Part shown: piece by piece, positions 12,837-24,401 of the stretch
Numbering within the stretch: the first letter of the stretch is position 1
How the letters are laid out: the number at the start of each line of letters is the position of its first letter
Origin: Phlebiopsis flavidoalba
Taxonomy: Eukaryota > Basidiomycota > Agaricomycetes > Polyporales > Phanerochaetaceae
Direction of reading: 5' to 3'
Assembly (NCBI GenBank): GCA_035772785.1
Contig: JAOCPU010000001.1
Span: 1,488,001 to 1,552,000 of the forward strand
Length of the DNA: 64,000 nt
Program-made: the position numbers and the translations under genes
Notes under the pieces: generated by a model
What the model was told of the DNA's origin: nothing
Seen by the model: only the letters and a program-made list of their open reading frames with translations
Databases searched by the model: none

Positions 12837-15800
12837 ATGATTCTTACCCATATTATGCTCATTTTTCTGGGCTTTCTAGCCCAAACCCCAATGCTCGCCT
12901 CTGCTCTCGGGTCAACGTGCTCGTCGCCCATCGGCGCTGGCACCGCCGGCGCGAATGATCCATTTTGGCTCGAGAATATTGCGCATCAGGCATGACCGCC
13001 TCCGATTCTTGTCGTATTATCTTATAATATTGTACGCATTCAGGGCACTGCTCCCCTCAACCCAGATGCGAGCACATACCAGGTTTTCCGCAACGTCAAG
13101 AATTTCGGCGCCAAAGGCGACGGTGTAACCGACGATACGGCTGCTATCAAGTAGGTGGAGCAACCTTGTGCCGTGGGTACCCACGTCTGACAATTCGTCG
13201 CAGTGCGGCAATATCTGCTGGAGTTCGCTGCAACTTAGGCTGCCCGTCTTCGAACCACCTCTCCAGCCGTCGTATACTTTCCTACCGGGTACGTTTCCTT
13301 TAAACTGCACGGCAACATTTATGCCAATACACATCACCATTTTCAGGACTTATCTTGTCTCTACACCTATCATTGCTCTATATTACACTCAGCTCATCGG
13401 CGATGCAAGACATCCGCCTACTCTGCTTGCTGCACCAAGCTTCACCGGCATGGCAGTCATTGGTAGTGTCTTACCGATTTTCACAAGGGTGGAAGGACTG
13501 ACTCCTATGCCACACAGATGCTGATCCATATATCCCTGGTGGCGGTGGCGCTCAGTACTATGGTTAGCCCGGTTGCGAACTCACAGCCGTTCGAGCAAGA
13601 CCTAACTCGAACCTGCAGTGAATCAGAACAACTTCTTCAGATCCGTGAGGAACTTCGTTATCGACCTCACGAAGATGCCCGCGTCCGCTTCCGCAACTGG
13701 CCTGCATTGGCAAGTCTCGCAAGCGACGTCATCATCAACGTTGTCGTCGACATGAGTACTGCTCCCGGGAACAACCATCAAGGTGAGTCTGCGCCCTGTA
13801 AACTCGGTGCTAGACCTGATATGGCTGCCAGGAATCTTCATGGAGAATGGAAGTGGTGGTTTCATGGGTGGTAAGCTCGAGCTTATGGTCCAAGTATGTG
13901 CCGTTGACTCAAGTCTTCTCTAGACATCGTGTTCAACGGCGGTATGATGCTCCTAACATGTTCTTGATACCCACGTTCGTGGAAACTCATTGTGCCTAGG
14001 CAAGTTCGGTATCTGGGTGGGCAATCAACAGTGAGCCATAACCTACCACTTCGCACTCCATGTGTAAACAACGCCCCTCAGATTCACCGTCCGCAACATA
14101 ACCGTAAACAACGCCAACACAGGTGCGTCCCGTGACATTCTTCGTGCCACGGCCCCTCGGCTAAGAGCCGTGCCTACGCAGCTATCTTTTCCATCTGGAA
14201 CTGGGGTAAGTCTGTTCCCACCACATAGACGATGCATATCTCTGATGTATAGCTTTGGCGGGTAGGATGGACTTTCCAGGGTGTCACAAGTGCGTCGGTG
14301 GTGTTATGTGTACTTCCATACCGACTAACAGAGCCAAACTGGCGTTTCAGTCAACAACTGCCAAGTCGGATTTGATCTCACCACCGGCGGCACCTCACAA
14401 GCGAATCAGGTACGCCCAGATCTCGAGATCATAAATGGCGCATACGTACTAGTATTCACATATTTTGTATCAGACTGTCGGAGCCCTCGCCATCGTCGAT
14501 GCTACAGTGATAAACACCCCAATATTCATTCGCAATAGCAAACCATCCACATCTCTTGCAGGGTCCCTTGTACTGAACAATGTTAACTTGCAGAACGTTC
14601 CGACTGCTGTTGGTGTCGTTGGAGGCGCCGTTGTTCTGGCTGGCGGAACTACCACTATTCAGAGCTGGGGTCAGGGCAATATCTACAACGGGAGCAACCC
14701 AGCCTCTAAGTTTGTTCAATCTGCCATCCCGGCTCCTTCAAAAGACTCCAGCTTGTTGGATAGCGCCGGCAGGATCTTCGGGAGGATGCACCCGCAGTAT
14801 GAGAATTATGCTGTGGACCAGTTCGTCAGCGTGAAGAGCCAGGGTGCTAAAGGTGATGGTGTAAGACCGATGACACTGCGGCTCTGCAAGCCGTGTTTGA
14901 CAAGGTTCGTGCTCTACACAGATACACTCTCACGCTTTTCCAGGTTAATCGGGCGAATTTGTAGTACTCGGGTTGCAAGATCATTTTCTTCGACGCCGGG
15001 TAGGTAAACAGTTGTCATAGATGACATCACCTGTATTTTTATACTCCTTCTAGCGTGTATTTTATCACCAATACCGTGAAGATACCTGCAGGTACACAGA
15101 TGGTCGGTGAAGGTTGGGCGGTGATCATGGGTGGCGGCTCGGCATTTTCAGACATGAATAACCCAACGGTTATGGTCCAAGTCGGCGCCCCGCAATCATC
15201 TGGCATTCTCGAGATCACCGATATCGTTTTCGCCACGCAAGCCCCAGGTGCGTTCTTCCCGCTACGTGAAGGTTTGATGCCCGCTTACGGTGGTATTACA
15301 GCCCCTGGCGCCATTGTCATCGAATGGAACGTGAACTCGCCTACCCAAGGCGGCGCTGGAATGTGGGACTCTCACATCCGATTGGGTGGAGGTGAGTCGT
15401 AGCACCTTCTTCGCAAGCTTGACGCAGCATCTGATAACAGAGCTGTCACAACAGCTGCCGGAACAAATCTTCAGGCGAATTGTCCATCCGGGTCAGATCT
15501 CACTCAGTGTACTGCGGCGTTCATGGCGATTCATCTCACCCGAAGTCTAATGCTTATCTCGAGGCATGAGTTTCACAGCTTCGCCTCCGTGATCACGATC
15601 TCACAATGCTTTCAGGGTACCTGGGTTTGGCTTGCTGATCACGATCTCGACAACAACAGCCAGGAGCAACTCAACTATTTTTGCTGGTCGCGGGCTTCTT
15701 TCTGAATCTCAGGGGCCCCCCAGTGTGGCTCATTGGCACGGCGGTAGAGCACTTCACCATATACCAATATAACCTCCGGGGTGCAGCAGATCACTTCATG

Positions 15801-16338
15801 GGCTTAATTCAAACTGAAACAGTGAGTGCCTTGCCATAGCTCAATGGAACACATGAGACGAAAATTATTATAGCCATATTATCAGCGGTCTCCTCCCGTT
15901 CCCACACCTTTCACCATCGATGCTTCGCTCGGCGATCCAGACGTATCTGCGACGAAGATGGCCTGGGCGCTCGTTGTGCAGAACTCTGAAAACATTACCG
16001 TCTTTGGTCAGTGTAAATAATTGTTCAGATTCGTCGTTCTCTAACGATTTGAGCACAGGCGCTGGTTTATACAGTTTCTTCCAGGCGTACAACCAAACGT
16101 GCTTGGATTCAAGCTCTTGTCAAGATCAGCTCATCACAATTGATAACACGAGCACGATCTCAATCTACAGCCTCTCGAACCGTTGGTGTTTCCAATCAAC
16201 TTAGCATCGGTAATCAAGCAATAATCAAACAGGGCCAAAATATCAACGGCTTCCAGGTGCGCCACAATGCCACCATGTCAATATCTATACTCTGACTCAT
16301 CAGTACGACAGTCTACTGTGACCGCTTGGACTCGCTGA
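12837..16338 (+). CDS. Secreted GH55 exo-1,3-beta-glucanase
   Basis: Hydrolyses beta-1,3-glucan from the non-reducing end, extracellularly. The start at 12837 opens a signal peptide (MILTHIMLIFLGFLAQ, cleavage near LASALG), followed by the family opening CSSPIGAG and DPFWLENIAHQ. First pectate-lyase-like beta-helix: YQVFRNVKNFGAKGDGVTDD (about 13072), STPIIALYYTQLIGDA (13360), NNFFRSVRNFVIDL (13628), MSTAPGNNHQG (13755), GKFGIWVGNQQ (14001). Linker and second helix: FGRMHPQYENYAVDQF (14779), SGCKIIFFDAG (14964), then TVKIPAGTQMVGEGWAV (15073). The C-terminus ends STVTAWTR with stop at 16338. At least a dozen introns are visible, for example 12990-13043, 13151-13203, 13289-13346, 13463-13517 and 16257-16311. 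Frame slips occur near 13265, 14865 and 15545. The first intron begins with GC rather than GT. The two-helix length fits the family, so this is the most complete gene in the left half. Confidence 0.93.
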
Positions 16339-17384
16339 ACACGCAGATACGCCGTAAGATTGGTCGTTATGCGATGCGTGTGGTTAGCTATCAAGTTCTT
16401 TCGACGCCTGTAACCGCTCACAGCAACTTTGCTAATATGTGATGGCGCGGACTAAATACTTATCGTTCAATTAAATAGTTTTAACTTTTGTAACATCATC
16501 TCTAAGTTTTATCTATCCACACCCTCTGTCGGGGGGAGAAGACCTGAAAAATACAAACATGGGAAGCTGTGGTGCAGCTCGGTACTACCAAGTTGCAGTC
16601 CAGAAGTCGATTTCGGCGTTAATGAACGTTAATGAATTTAGCGATCAAAACGCCACAAAGTCGACGGGGTCACGTGTTTGGCGCGTGGATGGATGGTCTC
16701 GCGTCAGGCGCGTTGTTTAGGCCCAGTGAGAACACCCATCTAGGAAGAACTAACAGGAACTCACGAAAGGTAGACACACCGTAGATTCTGCGATATGCGA
16801 AGAGGTAAAGGTGATATGACGTGAGATGGCGGACTAGGGGAAACGTTGCGGAACGCATCATATCTAGGCCAGCGGTGCATGCGCGGCGCGCGCTCGTAGT
16901 TTCCGCATCTCACACGATTCCCACAAGATCTATTTAAATAAATTGCTCCATATATTCAGGTCTCACCTCGACTAATCCATTTATATATTTCATATATTTA
17001 AATCTCACTAGAACTCTTCGAATATATTCACGCATATATTGATTTCGCAGCCGAGCTATGGGGAAATAGGCTATTTTATATACTGAGATCTAGGATAATC
17101 GAGAATCTACTATTGCAAGAGCGGTGAATAGATATGATGTTTTTGCGCACAGCGCACGCGCGCAAGTCCAACAGAGTCAATATACGTAGCGCGACAAATT
17201 ACGCCAAAATATTGGCCCACGGGAATACGCAAAGTCGATTGCAGTTCGCGCTCACACTGAGGCTTTGGGCCAAGCTTCTAGAGACACGAGACGAATTTCA
17301 GCGAGTATTGTAGACTGTTGTATTGATTTGACTCACCGCATCATTGGCCTGCTTCTCGTATAGCTACGTGACAAGAACTCGAAG
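16339..17384. other. Intergenic, with AT-rich core
   Basis: No gene seen. The interval 16921-17110 is markedly AT-rich with repeated ATATATT, TATTTAAAT and TTTATAT words, unlike the flanks. It lies between the 3' ends of two converging genes. Confidence 0.5.
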
Positions 17385-19775
17385 TCAGTCATGGGCATTG
17401 TACAGTCTGGACCAAACGAGGTGTACCTTTTTCTCTTCGATGGGTAAGGCCTTCCAGTACTTGTCGAACTCTGCTGCAAGCGCAGGACCTGTGCAATTTT
17501 GCACCCAATCCTTGGCGCCACAGTGTCCTGTTATCATTGTCAGAGTTGCACGTAAGTAATAGACAAACCAAGGTACATACTTGGCGGTTCCATTCTCCTT
17601 AAGAACAAGCAGCTTCGTTGCTGCACGCGGTTTTCGTCGGGCCGGGACGTTTGTAGAAGGGACTGCATCCACGGGAGCGGTCTCAGGCTGAGGACGACGA
17701 AACTGTGAGACGAGGTTATAAAGCATGGATTGACGACGTACCGGCCTGGACACCGTGACTGGGGGCATTCTTGCCAGAAGGCTCTTGTGTGGTCACGCTG
17801 AGGTTCGATTGGGTTCTTGCAAGTTCTGAATCGCCATTGGGTGATGCTGTGGCCAAATAGCGAACGTGCTGTAGCAAGAGTTGGCGTGACCAGCGAGGTC
17901 ACAGCGGTGGTCGGTAGCGGAGCAGTAGGTCTCGATGGTTCGGGGGAGGACACCGCCTTCGGCTCGGTCGCGCGAGATAAGTCGGGAGAGGAGACTGCCT
18001 CCGGCTCGGTCACGCGAGGTGATTCAGGAGAGGAGACTGCCTTGGGCTCGGTTTCGCGAGGTGCCGCAGGGGAGGAGACTGCCTCGGGCTCACTGGTTGT
18101 GCGAGCACTTGCCTGCACAGTTTGTGGTGCTAGGGAGTTACTCTGAGACCGGAGAAAGTGAAGACATTGGGCTACATACCAGTGGAAGGAGGTGCATCTT
18201 TACTAGCCTTAACAGCGGCTGCCAGGGCTCCGGCTTTCGGTCGAGCCGGACGTTTGATGTGACCAAGTCTAGCACATTCAATAACTTCAAGATTAGCCAT
18301 GGGAAAATGAGAAGCGAGGCACTTACAACGTGTGAGGACGCTTTGACATGTCTTCACCCTTCTTTTGAGTGTTGTGTGATCCCGAACCAAGTTTCTGAGT
18401 TGGCAAGGCTATCGTGGGACCGTCCACGTCTGATATGGCTTCTGAGAGTCTTCGTTTTGCGTGGGAGCGACTCCGTGTCTGGCAATGCTGACCCCTGCCT
18501 TTCGGGCAATTTGATGGCGGTGGGCTGGATCCCGAAGGCCTGTCCTTAGCATGCTCCAGTACGTCCTGCAAGTTTTCGATGCTGACGGTAGCCTGGGGAA
18601 ATGGTGAATAGCATACTGTTCGCTTTTTCCAGCCACCTTCGCACAGCACGACCGCATGCACTCGAAATGTGTGTCTCGAGAGTGTGACCGGAGACCCAGG
18701 TTCTGTGTAGCTGGCTTAGCCTCAGGCGCGTGCCATGTGCCACATGAGGCCGTTGTGGTAGGGTCCAGCTGGGGGTGTATGCCCAAGGTCACAATTTCAC
18801 GCCAAACCCATCCTTGCGATGACGGAGTATGGCGGCTAGGGTTTCTTCATCCAACAACGTCCCCATTGCGATCTGTCAGATAGCCGTCAGTTTTCTTTGT
18901 TTCAGCCTTCTTACCGATCCCGCGGTCATGTCAGTGGCCGAGTTTTCCGGCCTTGGTGTGCCGTCTCCAATCTTTCTTCCTCCAGAACTTTGCGAGCGGG
19001 AAATTATCCTGTGACTCGTTGGGGAAGTCAAAGTGCTGACTTGTCGCTTCTTTTCGATGACATCTGGTGTCTGAAGGGTGCTATTGGTGTGAACGGCAGT
19101 GTTGACTGCGTCAAGCTTTGATCTAGATTCAACGTGGCGAGCAATAAATCCTAGCGCCAAGTAGATCATTAAATGACGCACCCTAGCTGCGTCCACTTTA
19201 GAAGCTAGGTCTGATATGAGTGAGATCATCCGCATGTTAACGTCACTGAGATTTATGAAGATATAACAAGATTTAGAATGATGCCGAACGTGGTAAGAAA
19301 TGGCCATACCTGAGCTCAGTGATGCGAGCTTCCAATCTATATTTGTCCCTGGTCTAGTCCATGGCAGATAGAGTATATGCGGGCAACCAGCTGATGTGAC
19401 GGAAAGGAGTGGTTTGCTGGGAAGGGCGAGTGCATGTCGCTTGATGTATCAGAGATGCTACCGCTCTCCGTTCCGTTGATACTTGGTGCCGGCGGACAGC
19501 ATGTCCGCAAATGGATGTGAGAACCGGCTTCCCATAGGCGTAGCTCTGGACGACAAGGACTGAAGAAAAGTGCAGAAGTTGAGAAACTATTAAAGCTTTC
19601 GCTTTCTGGTAAAAAAAAAAAAACTTACCTGATCAGGAAAGTTGAAGTCTGGTGTAGGAGGAAATCCCGAGCTCAAGTCATGATGGCCAGTGGAACGGCG
19701 AGCAGTAGATGTAGAGAAGAGTGGATGGGATAAGAGAGAATCATGGGGTGAGCTGCGCTTAGCAGAGTCGTCCAT
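17385..19775 (-). CDS. Unknown protein with 14-residue repeats
   Basis: Function not recognised. The start at 19775 gives MDDSAKRSSPHDSLLSHPLF, with an exon to FPDQ and a donor GTAAGT at about 19627. Middle exons include LEARITEL (about 19330), ASKVDAARVRHLM (about 19200) and SIENLQDVLEH (about 18580). A Pro/Ser/Glu-rich linker built of 42-bp repeats follows (17921-18102). The last exons contain RRKPRAATKLLV, AKDWVQNCTGPALAAEF and DKYWKALPIEEKK (about 17640-17420), loosely reminiscent of the third helix of an HMG box (W-K-L-EEK); that is a guess. Frames change several times. The head-to-head neighbour at 20049 leaves about 270 bp for a shared promoter. Charged disordered text plus a possible DNA-binding end would suit a nuclear protein, but this is weak. 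Confidence 0.55.
17921..18102 (-). repeat. Four 42-bp coding tandem repeats
   Basis: Imperfect direct repeats with unit starts at about 17921, 17963, 18005 and 18047 and the next edge at 18089: exact 42-bp spacing. On the coding (minus) strand each unit encodes 14 residues of the form TEPxAVSSPxxxRx. The period is a multiple of three and stays in frame, showing that it is translated. Confidence 0.85.
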
Positions 19776-20048
19776 GGTGGGAGAAGGCAGACCGTTAATC
19801 GGATGAAAACGGTTGAGAACGAAAAAGGAAAGCTGGCGAGCCAGGTCTCTGAGTCTTGTGAGAACGCATGAGATATTGTGAGATGCCAGGCTTGTCGGAT
19901 GTCCTGCACCGCGCAGCCTGATGCACCCTTCTCTCTGCAAACCACCTCGTTGCCTGTGGACAGCCGTCACAGATGCGCAAGGCAAAGCTGCAAGTCCAGG
20001 TGCAACTTCCCCCGCCACTGTCAGCATCGGACCAGACGGACGATAGTC
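19776..20048. promoter_or_regulatory. Probable divergent promoter
   Basis: About 270 bp separate the minus-strand start at 19775 from the plus-strand start at 20049. I see no clear TATA box, so this is inferred from gene layout only. Confidence 0.35.
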
Positions 20049-20486
20049 ATGGATCGCTCACCCTTATTCTCCCTCCAATTCAGCATAGTAACGGTGAGAA
20101 TACTAGTCTATAAAATCTGATAGAGGTTTTTGCTTACTCAACTCCAGGACTATGTCTTCGTGCTCACCCCAGCGGACTGTCCTGCAGCACCAATGATAGC
20201 ACGGACGGCGAGCGCGTGGCCTCCATCTTCCTTCTGCCAGTCCGATTCAAAGCCGCCAGTTCTCGACAACCCTACCGAGTCCTTGGATGAGAGTGACATA
20301 TACCAAAACCACTCATACGAAAAAGACCTTCAGGCTGGCGGCGGAGTTTCCCCGATGCACGTCGTGATCATGAGAGCCTCGATTGCACACAAAAACTTGG
20401 GAGACCTCCTGCATAGAAAACAGAGCAAGGTATACATGACTCGGACAGCAGTGCGTACGACAGCGGACCGAGGACAGCGCATATAG
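20049..20486 (+). CDS. Unknown protein, 5' part of a gene
   Basis: Not recognised. The start at 20049 gives MDRSPLFSLQFSI, followed by a likely intron (donor near 20092, acceptor about 20147), then DYVFVLTPADCPAAPMIAR and a Ser/Pro/Asp-rich stretch to about 20390. A basic segment ending near 20793 (ANRSRRRKKRKLAET, about 20717-20761), perhaps a nuclear localisation signal, may be a further exon. The 3' end is not defined. It is divergent from the repeat-bearing gene on the left. Confidence 0.4.
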
Positions 20487-21187
20487 CAAACGGGGCGAGG
20501 CAGCGAACCCCCAGCCGTCTCTCACAGAGACAGAAGTAGTGTTCCGCCATCCCGAGTACCCTGTGGGACTATGGCCCAGAGACGTCGGTGAGGTTTTCCA
20601 CAATATCTGACGCGGGTGTTGTGACCCACTCACTGGGTTGTAAATCTATTGGTTAGCAAGAGGTGTTGTTCAAGGAGATAACCGATCTTCGGTCAGCAAG
20701 TGTACATGCTTGAGATGGACCGTGCAAATCGATCTCGCCGGAGGAAAAAGCGCAAGCTCGCGGAGACTGGAACAGGGCAGATCTTCGTCGCTTAGCCAAT
20801 GAACGCCTGCAGAGGAGAGTCAGTCGGTTGGACTGATACTCACTACACATCTCTCAAAAAGAGTATGATTTCACGTTTTTCTCATCATTTTGCGCATGGT
20901 CATTTGTGTGCACAAGGATCTATCAGAAACTACAAATACACATGCATTACTACCACATCTAAGCCCAGCTACAAGATATGCCTCAAACACACGACTCCTA
21001 TTCTCACACCTGTACATGTATGAATCCAGATATTCGTCATCGATGCTCCTGTCTTCTTGCACACGAGTAAAACATCAGGTCATGGGTCCCACGGACTCTT
21101 GCTGAGATTGCAAATTTGTGAACGGATGGCACTTGAGCATGCTGAGCTCATGTTCTGATACATGCACACATACGTTATTTGCGGGGA

Positions 21188-21209
21188 CCCCCCCCCCCCC
21201 CCCCCCCCC
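21188..21209. repeat. Poly-C tract, 22 bases
   Basis: An uninterrupted run of 22 C between GCGGGGA and GGCGCGCGCC. It is the longest C/G homopolymer in the window and probably length-variable or mis-called. Confidence 0.9.
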
Positions 21210-22626
21210 GGCGCGCGCCAGCTGGCATTAAAACGAGAGCAGAGTCGGGGTGTATCTCGAGGGCTTTGAAGGACTTGGACGTGTGCCGGCAAGGGGCACC
21301 TCGAGACGATGCTTTTGCGTCCAGCCGCGCATGGCGCCGGCGAGGCCATGCGCAAACGAAAATCGTGGTGGTGGTGTCTGACTTAGAGTAGCCTGCAGTT
21401 GTGAATCGTAGAACGAAACGATGGAGGCGGTCGGGATGTGTGCTTGGAGAACGGAGGGTGGAAGAGGGTGTTTTTTGGCCTGAGAGACGCTATTTCGCCG
21501 TCCGGCGAGCGGGGGCCTGTGTGCGCCATGCTTGTAAGGGGCGTTCTGACGTGTTTGTGGTTTTCTTATTGATGATTTGCAGGTATGCGCGATGCCAGAA
21601 GACTTCCCCAGGCCTCTAAACACATATCCTCAGTAGACAAGCAAAGAAATCGGAACAGAAGACTCAACTGACGTCCCCTCGCCTCCATCTCTGCATTCCC
21701 CATTCCCCACCTCTATGCGAACAACCCCCTTCAAAAACGAGAGGCCTGGAGGTCTTGACGGAGAGGCGAGTGCCGATCGTGGGATGGGCGCCTAGTTGGT
21801 CGCGAGACGACAGAACGTGTTCCCGAGAGCGGGGTCGTGCTGGGGGCGATTCTGGTTGGTGAAGAGGGTTGGTTTACGCCAGAGACGTTTTTGATGTGGC
21901 AGCGTGGCGAACGGACGAGGGGGAAATGGCGAGACGTGATCAAAGAGGGTTGAAGGCGGCGCTGCCGCCTTTGCGCGGGCATGCGGACCGGCGGAAGACG
22001 AAGGCCTAGCAAGAAGAGCACTTGAAGGTAAGTCACCTTTCTATCGTAAAGAAGTTGTAGTAATTACCTGGTCATGGATTTCGTATGGTGTTACTTTGCT
22101 GCGTCGCGCCGAGACTCTGAGTTGCAGCGCGAACGCGCTACCGCACCCCGCGCCATACAGAGGGGGAGTCCCCCCCTCCCCGTGCGTGCCGCGAGAGCAA
22201 CAAGCTGAACATCCCTCCCGAGGTAAGTAGTTTGCTCTCTGTAGATGAGGTTACGGCGGTACTTACTTGGTCATTCTTCCTAGGTGATGTTACTCGGCGT
22301 TTCAGCTTTCGAACGGCCGGTCTGTGCTCGTTCGGCGTTCTCGTGCTCGCTCCAATGCGGAAACGAAGCTATAAAGGGTAAGCAATTGACAAGAACTAGT
22401 TTGAAGTATGACTTACTTTGCACACAGGGGGCCTGGGAGCCGCATCGAAGCAATTGTATTGTCGTCCAGTTGACGGGCCACGGCACCGGAGGCAGCCTTC
22501 TCATGGCAATGGTCCAAGGAGAGCCCGCAACGCCGGAAATCGCGTCAATATAAAACGTGTTGTCGACCGTCAATTCAGGGTTGGGCGTGGTCGTTTTGCG
22601 CTGTTTGTGCTGTGTCTCGTGTCCGG

Positions 22627-22860
22627 GCTGAGTGCACCGCTGTGCGCAATACGGAGTTAGCGTCGCTCTTGATGTCAATCTGAGCCGCGGCAGTCGCTGA
22701 CTCCGAGTGGCCTGAATCTGAGTGCACCGCCGTGTGCAATTCACGTCGTTCTTGATGTGCACTGTTTGTGCTGAAGCCGAGTGCCGGGCATTTTGAGTGC
22801 ACCGGTGTGAGCAATCCGTTTGCGCCATCTCTCATTGTTCGATCCGAGCCGCGGCGGTCG
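22627..22860. repeat. Three imperfect direct repeats
   Basis: The words GAGTGCACCG and (T)GTGNGCAAT recur at about 22628, 22721 and 22796, each followed by a diverged tail containing TTCTTGATGT or GAGCCGCGGC(A/G)GTCG. Spacing is about 75-93 bp. On the minus strand the repeats read as recurring RCTQ-type words. The coding status is unclear. Confidence 0.6.
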
Positions 22861-23979
22861 CGTGTGTGGCCACAAAGTCTTTGCATCACGGGCACATTCT
22901 TGGCGACTGGCATTGCGAATGGTTGCGAGCCATTCTCAGCGTCGCCAGACGCGTTGGGTACGTTGTGTGAAGTTGGTGATCCGCGCGGTCGTGTATCGTG
23001 TCTTCAACAACCGGGGAGGCGGTTGAGAGTCCAGATGCCCCGATCAATGCAACGTAACCTATAGAATGAGCAGGCAAAATTGAATACCAGAAATCTAGTA
23101 CATACCTGGGCAAGCATCTTAGTCTCTGGGTCGCCAATAGAGCCAGCGATTGAGACGCGTCAAGGAAGGTGAAGAATATGAGATACCTCCTGAACAGCGC
23201 AGAGTGCACTCGAGAGCGGGCCCCTACACAATCCGCTGTTCCATTTGGTATGAAGAGAAAGCACGGTACCGTGATGAGAGTCGTATCCGAAGCCTTTGAC
23301 GTGTCGGGCGACGGGCGCTATGGACCTGCACAGGCGCGCCAACGTGGATAGCTGAATTAGGCCGCGAGCGCCTCTTGCAAGTGTTGCTCTGTACTCCAAT
23401 CCCTCTGTTCGCCGAGAGCGGCCCTACAAAGGTATGCCAAGTCTTTGTTTCTCAGCACACTGAACCAATAAAACTCACCACTCAATGCAGATCCAGTAGT
23501 ACTTGCCAGCCCAGAACTCCGCCTGGGATGGGGCCCCTGGGGGTCGCTGGCTGTGACTCGGTATGGTTGGGTCGCTAGCAAACAGTCAGATATGCCGACT
23601 GACAACAAATGGGATGACGCACCTCCCGTGTAGCAATCCCGCCACTTCGCACCGCAAAGTGATTTCTCGGTCAGTGCACGAGGTGCGCTGATGCTCGACG
23701 AGGGAGCTCACAGTGGTCACTGGTGCGTGTGTCCCTTTCATCACTGTGGTCTCTGCACAGGTGACGACACCCGTCAAGGGCCCGGAATTGGTGTTCGCGT
23801 TCGTCGCGGCACTCGAGTCAAACTGACAGAGAACGGTACGCGTCTGCGCTCGACTGCCTCTTCGTGCGCAAGGTCTGGCGCACCGGGGGCGCACCGCGTT
23901 CGTTCTGGTGCACGGGCTCAGGCCGGGGGGAGGGGGTATTTTTTTGAGGCGACGCTAATCCGGGTGCAGACCGCTGCCT

Positions 23980-24099
23980 AGTGGTACCATCTGGGCCAAC
24001 CAGACCTTCGCACCCCATGGCTGGACGCCACCCGCACTATTCACCTTCAGTAGTAGCGCCTCTACTCTGTTTGAGGTGGACCCTGAGACGCGGCTGTGA
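23980..24099 (+). CDS. Orphan exon-like fragment
   Basis: An in-frame stretch of 39 codons ending in TGA. It begins SGTIWANQTFAPHGWTPP, is rich in Ser, Thr and aromatics, and closes with STLFEVDPETRL. The residue mix and wobble-base bias look like real coding sequence, perhaps part of a secreted protein. The frame to its left (23691-23978) could be the preceding piece. Family not recognised. Confidence 0.35.
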   Translation, partial: SGTIWANQTFAPHGWTPPALFTFSSSASTLFEVDPETRL

Positions 24100-24241
24100 A
24101 TGGCAGGTATTGCCGGTGGTGCTCCAGCCAAGGGTTGTCGATGGGGCCTCAGTAGGAGATGGACTCAATGGCGACGCTGCACCAAATCTAACCAAGGCAG
24201 TGCGACACGATGCACAGGCTACGCTCGGCGAGGGGCCCCAA

Positions 24242-24401
24242 CGACGACGACGAGGGCACGTGAGCCTGGCATCCCAAGGCGTACACGGATACGCCCCGAA
24301 CTTGGACGACGACGAGGGACGTGTGGCTCATGGTACGAGCATGGTCCACACAAGGCATACACGGATGCGCCCCCTGACTTGGACGACGACGAGGGAGCCC
24401 G
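24242..24401. repeat. Two to three tandem repeats of about 76 bp
   Basis: The segment CAAGGC(G/A)TACACGGATNCG through GACGACGACGAGGGA occurs at about 24275 and 24351 (76-bp spacing), and the GACGACGACGAGGG end alone occurs once more at about 24242. One copy differs by a single-base indel. Confidence 0.75.

Noticed and set aside
22280..22828. Minus-strand frame with recurring RCTQ words, considered as a Cys-rich secreted protein
   Set aside because: The repeats explain the recurring words, and the frame does not join to a signal peptide or known family. Kept only as part of the unassigned region.
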